Shown: positions 1 through 8,970 of the stretch, piece after piece
Position numbering within the stretch: the first letter of the stretch is position 1
Layout of the letters: each line of letters starts with the position of its first letter
NCBI GenBank assembly: GCA_032718475.1
Contig: JAUCBJ010002585.1
Location: 1-26,212 of the forward strand
Source: Nemertoderma westbladi
Lineage: Eukaryota > Xenacoelomorpha > Nemertodermatida > Nemertodermatidae
Length of the DNA stretch: 26,212 nucleotides
Direction: 5' to 3'
Position numbers and translations under genes: made by a program
Notes under the pieces: generated by a model
What the model saw: the letters and a program-made list of their open reading frames with translations, nothing else
What the model was told of the DNA's origin: nothing
Databases searched by the model: none

Positions 1-2150
1 TCCTGCTTCACTCACCTGTCCCGGGAGTGGTGGGAACAACCGAAGCTAGTGCTGTGCTGGTAGTACGTAGTTTTAGTTTATATTCCGGTATTAATTAAAG
101 ACTATCTAAAATATGGGATTTTAAGTATTTTGAGAAAGTTAATTTTGTTTTATTTTTTTTAATAGAGAGTGGGATACTGTTCCAAATGGATGGGCCTTGA
201 AAACTCAAGGATTGCTGGGTAGATGTGAGTCTAACTAGCGGTAGATGAGTAGTTATCTTGGGTAGCTGAGCGGGTAGGATAGTTGTGAATAGAGGAAGTT
301 TTAGCGAAACGGAGAGTGATAGTAGATGAGGTGATCGATTTAGAATTAATTTCGTACATAAATAAGCCTACTTGGTGCTTGTATAGGGAGTCCAGGGGGA
401 GAATGCCTAGAGATTTGTATAAAGGGGCAGAGGAAGCTTGATAGTGGCTAAAGGTGATGCATCTAATGAGTTTGTTTATTTGAATACGGAGAGGCCTTAA
501 AGTAGAAATATATGTACCACCCCAAAGTAGAATGCCATAGTGTAGATAGGGATGAATTAAAGAGAAATAGAGTAGACGGAGAATACGGAGAGGAAAAATA
601 TAGCGGAGCTTATAAAATATGCCAGATATTTTAGATATTTTTTTTAATACACTCCCTACATGAGACTTCCAATTCAGGTGTTTATCTACCCAGATTCCGA
701 GAAATTTTGTACTTACAGTACGTTTAATATTACGAGAATTTATTTGGATTGGTGGAACCTGGGTATTAGAGTTTACAGTATTAGAGAAGATAGTATATTC
801 AGTTTTAGTTAGGTTGAGAGAGAGCCGATTATCTATTAGCCAATCAGAAATTTTCTGTAATTCTAGATTAGTATTACTAATTAGGTTATTAACATTATGA
901 TTAGATTGAAAAAGAGTAGTATCATCTGCAAATAGTGCAGTTAGTAAGTGAGAAGCGTTTGGGAGGTCATTAATATAGAGTAAGAATAGAATTGGAGAAA
1001 TTGTGGAGCCTTGAGGGACACCACAGGTTAGCGGTTCTAGAGAGGAGGTGTGGTTGTCAATAGTGACAGATTGGGTTCGGTCAGATAGAAAGCTAGCTAT
1101 TAGTTTATGAGGTAGGCCTCTGATACCATAGGATTCAAGCTTCTTTAGTAATATTTTGTGATTTAGGGTATCAAAAGCTCTTTTTCAGGTCTATATATAT
1201 AGCGCAGGTAGAGTTTTTAGTATCTAGGGAGTCATGAATTCGTTCAATTACCGATAGGAGAGCATGAGTAGTTGTTATTTTCGGTCTGAAGCCGAATTGT
1301 GAAGATGTAAGAATAGAATATTTGTTTAAGTATGTCATAAGTTGTAGTTTAATTATTTGTTCATATATTTTGGATAGCACAGGTAGCAATGATATAGGTC
1401 TGAAGTTGTTAGGATCGTAGGGGCTCCCTCCCTTATAAGATGGAATAACTTGAGCATATTTGAGAACTTTAGGGAAGAAGCCCTGTTTGATCGATAAATT
1501 GATTAGGTAGCTCAGATGAGTCGAGATAGGTTTAGCAGCGTGAATTAATAATTTAGTTGGAAAGTTGTCATTAGATGAAGATTTAGGGTTTAGATTATGC
1601 AATAGATACTCTACTTCTAGTGGGGAGGTTTCTACTAGAGAGAACGAGTTGGATTTAGTGTGATTAATATAGCGGAGGGGAGAACGGGTAGAAGTGGGTA
1701 TTTCATTAGCGAGAGTAGGACCTATAGTAGCGAAGTGAGTATTTAAGACATTTGCAATGTGGGTTGGGTCTGTAATTGTTTCAGTTGAATTATTGGTGCA
1801 TAATATTAATTTTTTTGGAGCCTTTGATTTAGTAGATCTATTTAGAGCTGAATTAATGATAAGCCACGTTTTGCGAGTGTTGTTAGAGTTAGATTCAAAT
1901 TGAGAGGAGTAGTAGTTACGTTCCGCAGCCCGTAGAGTAGAAGTTAATTTATTGCGATATTTTTTAAAATTATTATGATTGGCCTCTGATGGGTGTTTAA
2001 TATAGATGCGATAAAGGTAATTTTTTTTAATGGTACAGTTTAACAAACTGTCAGTGTCAGTTGTTACACATGTAGTCTGGCCAAGTTTAGAAATTTTCCA
2101 AGTTGAATTTCCGCGTGGCCTTCGAGAAGCTAAGATGATAGCAGTTAATT
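1..2150 (-). pseudogene. 5'-truncated LINE reverse transcriptase (CR1/L2/Jockey-like), broken
   Basis: Remnant of a non-LTR retrotransposon ORF2, which would copy the element's RNA at a nicked genomic target. Read on the minus strand, an open frame from about 2145 to 1171 holds the linker and the first reverse-transcriptase motifs (FRPISLLP, then QFGFRP, then a YIDL block). A one-base shift near 1180 breaks it. The next frame continues with GVPQGSTISP, the catalytic FADD (codons at 921-932), NLTKTE and KFLGIWVD, as far as a TAG at 231-233. A further shift between about 200 and 230 is needed to reach the GPSIWNSIP C-terminal motif. No apurinic endonuclease domain is visible, so the copy is 5'-truncated near 2150. 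The 3' untranslated part runs off the left edge. The first frame begins at a TTG, so its apparent start is not a real initiation site. Family-level assignment is from motif order only; the clade is uncertain. Confidence 0.88.
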
Positions 2151-2419
2151 AGTTCATTAAGTTGATTAGGGTAAAAACATCATTTTTCAACCTGCCTCCT
2201 TAGAGGATATTAACTATTTTCTAGTATAAGATTTAAATAATTAAGTACTTAAAAATTATACAGCTGTAATCCCAATACCACATCCCATTATAGTTTTTAA
2301 TTAGTTCAAGAGATTTATTGCTTTAAGAAATGTGTTTTTAATGGATCTAAATTAAGTTAAAATGCATTCCATCACTCTATAATATCATAGTCTCATCATT
2401 CCTTGGCATTCTTGCTATT

Positions 2420-2432
2420 GCTTATTAGATAG
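2420..2432. repeat. Target-site duplication, left copy (13 bp)
   Basis: This matches 3585-3597 exactly and lies flush with the left end of the Penelope-like element. Confidence 0.7.
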
Positions 2433-2524
2433 TGTAAAGATGATAGAAAAAGTCTGTATTATGTAATACACAAGTATTGAGGGTCTTTAGCTGGTTATAT
2501 TATATTAGATAAAGATACAATAGT

Positions 2525-2865
2525 AAACGTTTTCGACCTACCGGTCTGCATCAGACTATGTACTGGCAACTAACAGGAAAAGGTGGGGGTCTATATATAT
2601 ATATATATAAGTTTTAAAGGGGAATACCTGATAGGTGAATCCCAGAAAGGTTAACGTGTATGTATGTACTGTATAACGTAAGGTAATTGTGATAGGGAAA
2701 GTACACCGAGTTAGTTGTAAGCTGTCAATCTAAAGTACAAATATAGGGTTACAGGTTGGGTTATAAGGTTGGGAGAAGTTGATAGGGAAATCCCAGGAGT
2801 GGTCATGTGTCTACATACTGACTGAATGGTATAATTGGATTAGGTAGGTTACATAGGATTATGAG
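2525..2865 (-). repeat. Left inverted arm of the Penelope-like element
   Basis: This 341-bp arm is the reverse complement of 3198-3533, with only a few mismatches and small length differences in a TA run. It carries the same hammerhead-like core on the minus strand but lacks the downstream half of stem I, because unrelated sequence begins after the AAACG block at 2525. Confidence 0.9.
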
Positions 2866-2866
2866 T

Positions 2867-2988
2867 TAGAAAATCTACGCACCGCAACCATAAAACAATT
2901 CACAAACATACCCGAACTACTAGCGACGGAAGCTAACCTAATCTATACATACAACCCCCCACTTAACGTAGCTAGACCAGCAATCTAA
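2867..2988 (+). pseudogene. C-terminal remnant of a Penelope-like ORF (GIY-YIG endonuclease end)
   Basis: An open plus-strand stretch of about 40 codons ends in TAA at 2986-2988. It includes the run ELLATEANLIYTYNPPLN, which resembles the last helix and tail of GIY-YIG nuclease domains of Penelope-like elements (acidic residue plus alanine, then a YNP-LN tail). The catalytic GIY and YIG strands and the whole reverse transcriptase are absent, because the frame is cut at 2866 by the inverted arm. Identification is by resemblance and by the element context, not by a database search. Confidence 0.6.
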
Positions 2989-3197
2989 ACCCAAGGTTTT
3001 ATATAATACACCCTATATTCTATATCTTACACAACTACAGTGCCCTCTATAGCGAATTTCCGGTCTCTATGTGCTTTTCCCCTACCTTCCTTTTTGTTTT
3101 TGTCTTGGTTTTTCTGTTTCTTGTGTTTTCTTACTCTGTAAAAATTACAGCTATCATTATGTTGCATTCTACCTAACCATGCGCTTTAAGTAGATAC

Positions 3198-3533
3198 CTC
3201 ATAATCCTATGTAACCTACCTAATCCAATTATACCATTCAGTATGTAGACACATGACCACTCCTGGGATTTCCCTATCAACTTCTCCCAACCTTATAACC
3301 CAACCTGCAACCCTATATTTGTACTTTAGATTGACAAGCTTATAACTAACTCGGTGTACTTTCCCTATCACAATTACCTTACGTTATACAGTACATACAT
3401 ACACGTTAACCTTTCTGGGATTCACCTATCAGGTATTCCCCTTTAAAACTTATATATATATATATAGACCCCCACCTTTTCCTGTTAGTTGCCAGTACAT
3501 AGTCTGATGCAGACCGGTAGGTCGAAAACGTTT
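3198..3533 (+). repeat. Right inverted arm of the Penelope-like element
   Basis: This 336-bp arm pairs with 2525-2865. It is followed, without a break, by the element's terminal 50 bp up to the direct repeat at 3585. It contains a (TA)n run near 3455 and the complete hammerhead-like motif at its right end. Confidence 0.9.
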
Positions 3534-3559
3534 TCATCTTTACACTATGCTGCCGCTGG
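3492..3559 (+). ncRNA. Hammerhead-ribozyme-like motif (type I layout, degenerate)
   Basis: Stem I is CATAGT (3498-3503) with ACTATG (3544-3549), extended across an internal loop by CCAG (3492-3495) with CTGG (3556-3559). The core CTGATG is at 3504-3509. Stem II is GACC/GGTC (3512-3515, 3520-3523) with loop GGTA, followed by GAAA at 3524-3527. A minimal stem III is possible between the A run after 3525 and TTT at 3539-3541. Two single-base departures from the canonical core are seen: an extra C at 3510 before the conserved A, and an extra C at 3543 next to the cleavage site. Type I hammerheads with small stem III are established in Penelope-like elements. Activity of this copy is doubtful. Confidence 0.55.
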
Positions 3560-3584
3560 TGAATGCCTACCACTTCATCCGTTC

Positions 3585-3597
3585 GCTTATTAGATAG
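3585..3597. repeat. Target-site duplication, right copy (13 bp)
   Basis: This matches 2420-2432 exactly and lies flush with the right end of the Penelope-like element. Confidence 0.7.
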
Positions 3598-4148
3598 GAA
3601 ACATTCCAATCATCCTTCCACTGAGCTTGCTCTATCTTGCACAATGATTGGCTGAATTTAATGGTGATTCTTTAGATATTGCTAAATGATTTCGTTGAGG
3701 CATTGACATGATAAATTAATATTTCAGTATCAATATTATCGGCATAAGGTAAGGGGAACTTTCCTTTCTTCTTTGATTTATTCTTATAGGCAGTTTGGTT
3801 AAATTCTTATTTATTTATTTAAATTTCTTAAGTACCGATTTTGGGATAGAATTGCTCAATTTTAAACTGTATCTGATAACTGAGCCTCGTCCTGCGCGAT
3901 GGCCCCACGAACGTGTTACTTTATTCCTAAAAATTGCAATAATAAACGTTTTTATTATTCAATACGGGTTTGTTTCCTACTAATTGTTGGCTTCCAATGC
4001 CCCCCCCCCCCCCCCCCTTATAGTATATATATAGTATAAATATACAAGTTCGCTGATGGATAACAACTATTTTATTCTAACCTATGCTAATAAAGATACA
4101 ATCGTGATATATCGCGGGAATTATCAATGTCCTTGACCTCATACTTAC
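3598..4148. other. AT-rich spacer with a C18 tract
   Basis: No supported gene. It includes an uninterrupted run of 18 C at 4000-4017, followed by a TA-rich stretch. A 62-codon open frame at 3795-3983 shows no recognisable features. Confidence 0.6.
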
Positions 4149-4246
4149 CCGTCTTATATCCAGATATCGTGTGGAAACCTTCTTCTTCAGTAATTCCATA
4201 ACATCGGTTTCCAGTAGCTTATCATTGATGTCTTTAATCGACGAAG
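4149..4246 (-). CDS. Possible internal exon, product unknown
   Basis: On the minus strand a 98-nt segment is bounded by a good acceptor (pyrimidine-rich stretch then TATTTCAG, AG at 4248-4247) and a consensus donor GTAAGT (4148-4143). Between them the frame starting at the third base is open for 32 codons, is rich in charged residues (IKDINDKLLETDVMELLKKK), ends exactly at a codon boundary and looks helical. The family is not recognised. No partner exon was found: the next acceptor downstream (about 3927) would give a stop after one codon in the required phase, and upstream sequence is G-tract and satellite. It may be a real exon of a long gene, a pseudo-exon, or chance. Confidence 0.3.
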
Positions 4247-4342
4247 CTGAAATATAGTGGAAGTTTTAGGAAATTTAATATAGGGTTTTATAATTGTCTG
4301 GAAAACAACACGGGTCAATGAGTTTCAAAATAATTACTGCAT

Positions 4343-4367
4343 GGGGGGGGGGGGGGGGGGGGGGGGG
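4343..4367 (+). repeat. G25 homopolymer tract
   Basis: An uninterrupted run of 25 G, 325 bp from the C18 tract at 4000-4017. The two could pair as inverted complements, and either could form G-quadruplex structure on its G strand. Tract lengths may be inexact in an assembly. Confidence 0.9.
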
Positions 4368-4581
4368 CAATTTCGACTGCGACACCGGTCTAATTAGTCA
4401 CTCTCACAAATGAAACGTACCTAGGAGTAGATTATATACTCACGCCGAGATAGAATGTTAGTTCATTTTAATTTCTGTTGTTTTACAATTTATATTATCC
4501 ACCCACATGATGCAATAAAGGAGTATCTATAATAATTGGTTGTTTAGTATGAAACAGTAATGATGGCTAATTAACTTTGGA

Positions 4582-6374
4582 GCACTACGCTCCGGTAGGT
4601 CTATCCGCACTCCGCTCCGGTAGGTCTATCCGCACTCCGCCCCGGTAGGTCTATCCGCACTCCGCTCCGGTAGGTCTATCCGCACTCCGCTCCGGTAGGT
4701 CTATCCGCACTCCGCTCCGGTAGGTCTATCCGCACTCCGCCCCGGTAGGTCTATCCGCACTCCGCTCCGGTAGGTCTATCCACACTCCGCCCCGGTAGGT
4801 CTATCCGCACTCCGTCCCGGTAGGTCTATCCGCAATCCACTCCGGTAGGTCTATCCGCACTCCGCCACGGTAGGTCTATCCGCACTCCGCTCCGGTAGGT
4901 CTATCCGCACTCCGCTCCGGTAGGTCTATCCGCACTCCGCCCCGGTAGGTCTATCCGCACTCCGCTCCGGTAGGTCTATCCACACTCTGCCCCGGTAGGT
5001 CTATCCGCACTCCGCCCCGGTAGGTCTATCCGCAATCCACTCCGGTAGGTCTATCCGCACTCCGCCACGGTAGGTCTATCCGCACTCCGCTCCGGTAGGT
5101 CTATCCGCAATCCACTCCGGTAGGTCTATCCGCACTCCGCCACGGTAGGTCTATCCGCACTCCGCTCCGGTAGGTCTATCCGCACTCCACTCCGGTAGGT
5201 CTATCCGCACTCCGCCCCGGTAGGTCTATCCGCACTCCGCTCCGGTAGGTCTATCCGCACTCCGCTCCGGTAGGTCTATCCGCACTCCGCTCCGGTAGGT
5301 CTATCCGCACTCCGCCCCGGTAGGTCTATCCGCACTCCGCCCCAGTAGGTCTATCCGCACTCCGCTCCGGTAGGTCTATCCGCACTCCGCTCCGGTAGGT
5401 CTATCCGCACTCCGCCCCGGTAGGTCTATCCGCACTCCGCCCCGGTAGGTCTATCCGCACTCCGCCCCGGTAGGTCTATCCGCACTCCGCTCTGGTAGGT
5501 CTATCCGCACTCCGCTCCGGTAGGTCTATCCGCACTCCGCCCCGGTAGGTCTATCCGCACTCCGCTCCGGTAGGTCTATCCGCACTCCGCTCCGGTAGGT
5601 CTATCCGCACTCCGCTCCGGTAGGTCTATCCGCACTCCGCTCCGGTAGGTCTATCCGCACTCCGCTCCGGTAGGTCTATCCGCACTCCGCTCCGGTAGGT
5701 CTATCCGCACTCCACTCCGGTAGGTCTATCCGCACTCCGCTCCGGTAGGTCTATCCACACTCCGCTCCGGTAGGTCTATCCGCACTCCGCTCCAGTAGGT
5801 CTATCCGCACTCTGCCCCGGTAGGTCTATCCGCACTCCGCCCCGGTAGGTCTATCCGCACTCCGCTCCGGTAGGTCTATCCGCACTCCGCTCCGGTAGGT
5901 CTATCCGCACTCCGCTCCGGTATGTCTATCCGCACTCCGCTCCGGTAGGTCTATCCGCACTCCGCTCCGGTAGGTCTATCCGCACTCCGCTCCAGTAGGT
6001 CTATCCGCATTCCGCTCCAGTAGGTCTATCCGCACTCTGCCCCGGTAGGTCTATCCGCACTCCGCTCCAGTAGGTCTATCCGCACTCTGCTCCAGTAGGT
6101 CTATCACTCCCCTCCGGTGGGTCTATCCGCACTCCGCTCCGGTAGGTCTATCCGCACTCCGCTCCGGTAGGTCTATCCGCACTCCGCTCCGGTAGGTCTA
6201 TCCGCACTCCGCTCTGGTAGGTCTATCCGCACTCCGCTCCGGTAGGTCTATCCACACTCCGCCCGGTAGGTCTATCCGCACTCCGCTCCGGTAGGTCTAT
6301 CCGCACTCCGCCCCGGTAGGTCTATCACTCCCCTCCGGTAGGTCTATCCGCACTCCGCTCCGGTAGGTCTATCA
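4582..6374. repeat. 25-bp minisatellite, about 72 copies
   Basis: Head-to-tail copies of a 25-bp unit with core CCGGTAGGTCTATCCGCAC and a variable part (CTCC, CCCC, CACG, CTCT). Variants include CGCAATCCAC and CACACTCCGC units. Two units near 6101 and 6322 lack three bases (CGC), and one near 6255 lacks a C. No spacers are present, so it is not a CRISPR array. No coding frame is sustained because the period is not a multiple of three. Confidence 0.97.
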
Positions 6375-6424
6375 CTATCAGCATTGTTTAATATTTAATA
6401 GTTTAGGCCAAAGAAAGCTAAGCT

Positions 6425-6432
6425 GCTTGTGG
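6425..6432. repeat. 8-bp putative target-site duplication, left
   Basis: gcttgtgg, identical to 8397-8404 and adjoining the left inverted array. Confidence 0.5.
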
Positions 6433-6437
6433 GGTGT

Positions 6438-6985
6438 CGTCGCGATTCGGCAAAAAAAGTTGCGTTTCGGCAACTGTCGCGTTTCGGCAACTGTCGCGAT
6501 TCGGCAAAAAAAGTTGCGTTTCGGCAACTGTCGCGTTTCGGCAACTGTCGCGTTTCGGCAACTGTCGCGATTCGGCAACTGTCGCGATTCGGCAACTGTC
6601 GCGATTCGGCAACTGTCGCGATTCGGCAACTGTCGCGATTCGGCAACTGTCGCGATTCGGCAACTGTCGCGATTCGGCAACTGTCGCGTTTCGGCAACTG
6701 TCGCGTTTCGGCAACTGTCGCGTTTCGGCAACTGTCGCGTTTCGGCAACTGTCGCGATTCGGCAACTGTCGCGATTCGGCAACTGTCGCGTTTCGGCAAC
6801 TGTCGCGTTTCGGCAAAGAAAGTTGCGTTTCGGCCAAAAAGATGCGTTTCGGCAAAAAAGTCGCATTTCGGCAAAAAGGTGTGATTCGGCAAAAAAAAGT
6901 TGCGTTTCGGCAAAAAGTCGCGTTTCGGCAACAGTCGCGATTCGGCAAAAAAGTTGCGTTTCGGCAAAAGGTTGCGTTTCGGCAA
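6438..6985 (+). repeat. 17-bp minisatellite array, left (about 30 units)
   Basis: The unit is TTCGGCAACTGTCGCGA, with A/T alternation before TTCGG (GCGATT or GCGTTT). Toward both ends, units carry an A-run variant (TTCGGCAAAAAAGTTGCG) of 17-20 bp. The middle third is nearly homogeneous. Open frames on both strands across it are repeat artefacts. Confidence 0.97.
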
Positions 6986-7750
6986 AATTATTTCTTTATT
7001 GCACGAGAATACACTATGAAGTAGAGTACCGCGCCTGTGCCCATTGCAGGAAAGTAAAAGAGTCCGGTGGCGTCAACATGAAGTTTAGTTTGTACTGATA
7101 TATTATCTTAATTGCAAATAACAATATCACGAGTGGGGCCTTTGTGCAGCAAAAAAGCTGCAAGCCATCCTAGCGAACAATTATAATGTTGGCTAGTTAT
7201 ACCTTTGGCTTCCGACAATTATGGCTTCCGAAACAAACACCCAGAGACTTTTAGAAAACGGCCAGTGTATAAGGTAAGGTTAGTATAATTATAACATTTC
7301 GCTGATGGCTCGCTGTTTTGACTCGCCCCACATATTTAATTTAGTTTCCCTGCTTAGGTTTGTTTGATTTAAATATTCGTGCACTGTCCTACCATCTGTG
7401 ATGTTCTCATTGTAGTTTTAGGAACGAATCAATACCGGAAAGAATAGGGTGACAGCTTTGAACTTTTTAAATCGAAACTTAAGAGTTGAAAAGACAGGCA
7501 CCACAGGGTGTTGTCATGTAAATTTGGCGCTATAGAAATATAAACATAATAATAATACATAAACTAATTTAGTAGTTAGAGTGTATTTGCGGTTGTGGAG
7601 GTTGTGATTGGAAGTGGTTAAAGACGGCCAAGTACTGTAGGGTTGAGCCCAGTGGCAGCAGATGATGATATTGACAGATGGGAGGCCATGATGAGGTAAA
7701 TTGCGGAGATACAAGGTATCAGGTAGTATTTCCAGGTCTATCTTTTACCT
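6986..7750. other. Interior of the candidate transposon, no recognised gene
   Basis: AT-rich sequence without motif-bearing frames. The longest separate frame (minus strand, 7514-7714, 66 codons) shows no known motif. Confidence 0.5.
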
Positions 7751-7822
7751 GAGCCGTTAGCTGAATGGTTAGAGCGTCAGATTTCCAACCCGGAGGTCAC
7801 CAGTTCGATCCCATGTGGACGC
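7751..7822 (+). repeat. tRNA-derived SINE head or tRNA pseudogene
   Basis: A pol III A-box-like segment (TTAGCTGAATGGTTAGAGCG, 7757-7776) and a B-box-like segment (AGTTCGATCCC, 7802-7812) sit at tRNA spacing. The D-stem GCT/AGC pairs, but the anticodon stem (TCAGA versus CCCGG) and the acceptor ends do not, so it is not a functional tRNA. The following 60 bases could be a SINE body. Confidence 0.6.
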
Positions 7823-8221
7823 CATTGCCGACTTTGCAAAGCTGTGCCCAACAAAAAGTTATAATAATTATGAACATATAATTATATTTATTTATGGGGA
7901 ATTATTAGTAGTTATACACTTAAACTTTTTAGAACAACCTAATAATGCCGCGGTAACATACTGGATATACTGGACCTAACATAGTAAAATGTATGGCGTA
8001 GGGACATACTGAGAAATAATGTTGCACTGCGATGTAAAGTTAGAAAATATGGAGCCCTGGCGATTTTGTAGTGCGAAATTAATTCCACACAAATAAATAA
8101 AATAATATTAGTACTGTGTACTTAGTGTATTAATTAATACCTTGCATAATTGTCATAAAGACCACTCCAATTTTAATTATTGAATTCAACGCGGATCTAA
8201 CACATCTAGGAATTTATTTTT
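7823..8221. other. AT-rich interior of the candidate transposon
   Basis: No gene, RNA or repeat is recognised here. Confidence 0.5.
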
Positions 8222-8390
8222 ATCTTTTGCCGAAACGCAACTTTTTGCCGAAACACAACGTTTTTTTTGCCGAATCGCGACTTTTTGCCGAATCGCGACT
8301 TTTTTGCCGAAACGCATCTTTTTTGCCGAAACGCAACTTTTTTGCCGAATCGCGACTGTTGCCGAAACGCGACAGTTGCCGAAACGCGAT
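8222..8390 (-). repeat. 17-bp minisatellite array, right, inverted (about 9 units)
   Basis: The same repeat as 6438-6985 but in the opposite orientation, and mostly of the A-run variant type. Its unit order (AACAGTCGCGATTCGG, then A-run units) matches the inner end of the left array, as expected for paired termini of one element. Confidence 0.95.
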
Positions 8391-8396
8391 GTAACC

Positions 8397-8404
8397 GCTT
8401 GTGG
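8397..8404. repeat. 8-bp putative target-site duplication, right
   Basis: gcttgtgg, identical to 6425-6432 and adjoining the right inverted array. Confidence 0.5.
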
Positions 8405-8843
8405 TACCCATATAAGAAAAACGGTTCGGACACGCCAAAATTGGATAACAATTAAGAGTTAGTTCTGGACACAAGTGCTACTATAATCAACGAGACGAGA
8501 CGAGAACAATAAATACAAGACATAAAAATATAAAAGAAATGAAATGAAAAACTAAATACAAATAGCATAAGAGCAAAGAACTCTGTAGAATTGAATATAG
8601 CAGCAATAGATTAATTATTAAAAAAGAAATGAAAACGAAATACATAATTGTCCATAAGGAACAAAGATGTCTGGATAATGAAAGATGGCCATAATAGAAT
8701 TATAAAATACGAACAGGACAAAGTAAAAATATATAGGTATATAAGGTTTAAAACGAATAAAATAATAAAAACTTAAAAAGGGAGTAAAACATCAGTAAAA
8801 TGTTTAAATCATACATGTAATAACTCTTTACATACTTGTGTGT
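8405..8843. other. A-rich spacer
   Basis: Very A-rich, with many stops in every frame. Nothing recognised. Confidence 0.6.
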
Positions 8844-8951
8844 AAAGTAGCACTTTACAGTGAGATTATCCGAGTGGCTTTGTTACACGAACGAACGTTA
8901 GTGAGTGAGTGAAAATAAAGCCACGAGGAGCAGAACACTGTAAAGTACTTT
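8844..8951. repeat. 108-bp imperfect hairpin
   Basis: The outer stem pairs 8844-8862 with 8936-8951 (ACTTTACAGTG/CACTGTAAAGT plus AAAGTA/TACTTT, with a 2-base bulge). The inner stem pairs GTGGCTTT (8874-8881) with AAAGCCAC (8917-8924). It may be a small MITE or an end of a larger element. Confidence 0.65.
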
Positions 8952-8970
8952 GCAACAAATATGTATGTAG

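Larger units (their letters stand above)
2433..3584 (+). mobile_element. Penelope-like element, 5'-truncated, with inverted pLTR-like arms
   Basis: The segment is bounded by a perfect 13-bp direct repeat, gcttattagatag, at 2420-2432 and 3585-3597, read as a target-site duplication. Inside lie two inverted arms (about 2525-2865 and 3198-3533), nearly identical after reverse complementing, around a 332-bp loop. The loop starts with the end of a reading frame that resembles the C-terminus of the GIY-YIG endonuclease of Penelope-like elements, and each arm ends in a hammerhead-like motif, which is known for this group. Together these indicate a 5'-truncated copy whose upstream end is an inverted terminal repeat. 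The left arm is interrupted: 2431-2443 matches the reverse complement of 3533-3545, then about 80 unmatched bases follow. No reverse transcriptase domain remains, so the copy is non-autonomous. Confidence 0.72.
6433..8396. mobile_element. Candidate non-autonomous DNA transposon with inverted minisatellite ends
   Basis: An 8-bp direct repeat, gcttgtgg, occurs at 6425-6432 and 8397-8404, immediately outside two inverted arrays of one 17-bp repeat. The outermost 21 bases of the two ends agree at about 17 positions when one is reverse-complemented (GGT...TCGCG.TTCGGCAA), behaving as terminal inverted repeats. No transposase is recognisable in the 1.2-kb interior, so it would be mobilised in trans. 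An 8-bp duplication fits several cut-and-paste superfamilies (hAT, P, Merlin); the GG-starting ends do not decide which. Foldback-type elements with repetitive termini are the closest structural analogue. Confidence 0.55.

Noticed and set aside
3820-3926. Possible terminal exon downstream of the 4149-4246 candidate
   Set aside because: The acceptor-like TTTTTAG is present, but in the phase required by the upstream exon it stops after one codon.
4582-6374. CRISPR-like regular repeats
   Set aside because: Units abut with no spacers, and the surrounding genes are animal-type; this is a minisatellite.
6378-7098. Overlapping ORFs on both strands through the 17-bp array
   Set aside because: Low-complexity repeat translations in all frames; not genes.
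7751-7822. Functional tRNA gene
   Set aside because: Anticodon and acceptor stems do not pair; kept only as SINE head or pseudogene.
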